NCBI GenBank assembly: GCA_025201765.1
Contig: MU623442.1
Span: 62,001-126,000 of the forward strand
Length of the DNA: 64,000 nt
Direction: 5' to 3'
Source of the DNA: Daldinia sp. FL1419
Taxonomy: Eukaryota > Ascomycota > Sordariomycetes > Xylariales > Hypoxylaceae
Shown here: one piece after another, positions 63,801 to 64,000 of the stretch
Layout of the letters: every line of letters starts with the position of its first letter
Numbering within the stretch: position 1 is the stretch's first letter
The notes under the pieces: generated by a model
What the model was told of the DNA's origin: nothing
Database searches by the model: none
What the model saw: the letters and a program-made list of their open reading frames with translations, nothing else
Program-made: the position numbers and the translations under genes

Positions 63801-64000
63801 GTATTCGTGCTGACGAGATCCGCTAGGACGAAAATGACGACTCCTGCTATACTTGCGGGGGTAATGGTGAATTGGTCTGCTGTGATGGATGCAATTATTC
63901 CTTCCATTTCCTATGCATCGATCCTCCCATGGACGAAGGCCACATGCCCGACGAATGGTATTGTAACGAATGCAAGCATCGCCAATGCCCACCGTTTACC
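60853..64000 (+). CDS. PHD-finger chromatin protein, Rco1-like (partial, runs off window)
   Basis: Three exons are visible: 60853-63179, 63449-63539 and 63827 to the window end, in frame throughout (about 865 residues so far). The first ~270 residues are low-complexity, with a TER/TEG repeat, an NQVNQVTQVAQVAQ run and Ser/Pro-rich stretches. A conserved helical block follows (DFTDKVVESAVDEALRHYRY, PTAWALRLLYDEYSSDPHF). A disordered Asn/Gly-rich region comes next (NGNGNENGNGN). The third exon encodes a PHD zinc finger: CYTCGGNGELVCCDGC, SFHFLCIDPP, EWYCNEC, with Cys4-His-Cys3 spacing. Together these resemble yeast Rco1 of the Rpd3S deacetylase complex, but Cti6- and other PHD proteins are not excluded. 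Introns 2 and 3 (269 and 287 nt) are long. The 3' end lies outside the window. Confidence 0.85.

Overview
The window is nuclear DNA from a filamentous ascomycete (Pezizomycotina, most likely a Sordariomycete). The evidence is widely spaced genes with many short GT-AG introns (about 48-70 nt), and conserved fungal proteins such as a Spo76/BimD-type Pds5, a Ceg1-type capping enzyme, a bifunctional Thi6 and a 5-aminolevulinate synthase with heme-regulatory CP motifs. I saw no tRNA, rRNA, CRISPR array or intact transposon. Exon boundaries below come from hand-splicing the sequence so that frame and family similarity continue across each junction.

Layout. 0.6-2.3 kb (-): PKA catalytic subunit. 5.4-6.5 kb (-): L-type lectin cargo receptor. 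7.2-9.4 kb (+): LMBR1-type membrane protein. 10.2-11.2 kb (+): unrecognised zinc-finger-like protein with an Ala/Gln repeat. 13.5-14.5 kb (-): YGSS-repeat disordered protein. 16.0-17.0 kb (-): lysophosphatidate acyltransferase. 19.7-21.6 kb (+): 5-aminolevulinate synthase. 22.8-24.6 kb (+): secreted GH30 glycoside hydrolase with an unresolved splice junction. 24.9-26.2 kb (-): isochorismatase-family hydrolase. 26.8-28.6 kb (-): Thi6. 29.1-31.1 kb (-): conserved protein with a possible degenerate retropepsin-like domain. 32.8-33.8 kb (-): Iah1-type SGNH esterase. 35.0-40.5 kb (+): Utp10. 41.3-43.5 kb (-): Ser/Thr-rich membrane protein. 46.0-50.6 kb (+): Pds5. 51.8-53.0 kb (-): Ceg1. 54.2-56.6 kb (-): Snf5/Sfh1. 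57.6-59.1 kb (+): EBP1/Cdb4-like protein. 60.9 kb to the right edge (+): PHD-finger protein resembling Rco1, cut by the window end.

The genes are mostly housekeeping and do not form an evident biosynthetic or defence cluster: signalling (PKA), secretory pathway (lectin), lipid, heme and thiamine synthesis, ribosome biogenesis (Utp10), cohesion (Pds5), mRNA capping (Ceg1) and chromatin (Snf5, PHD protein). The most interesting points are structural. Several genes use tiny exons (6, 16, 22, 27 and 28 nt) that automatic annotation can miss. Two introns are multiples of three and lack stops, so they could be retained in frame. One conserved protein appears to carry a retropepsin-like fold that has lost its catalytic Asp. 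The GH30 gene has a phase conflict. A TACCTAGG-type motif is scattered through almost every intergenic region. I found no clearly new multi-gene system.
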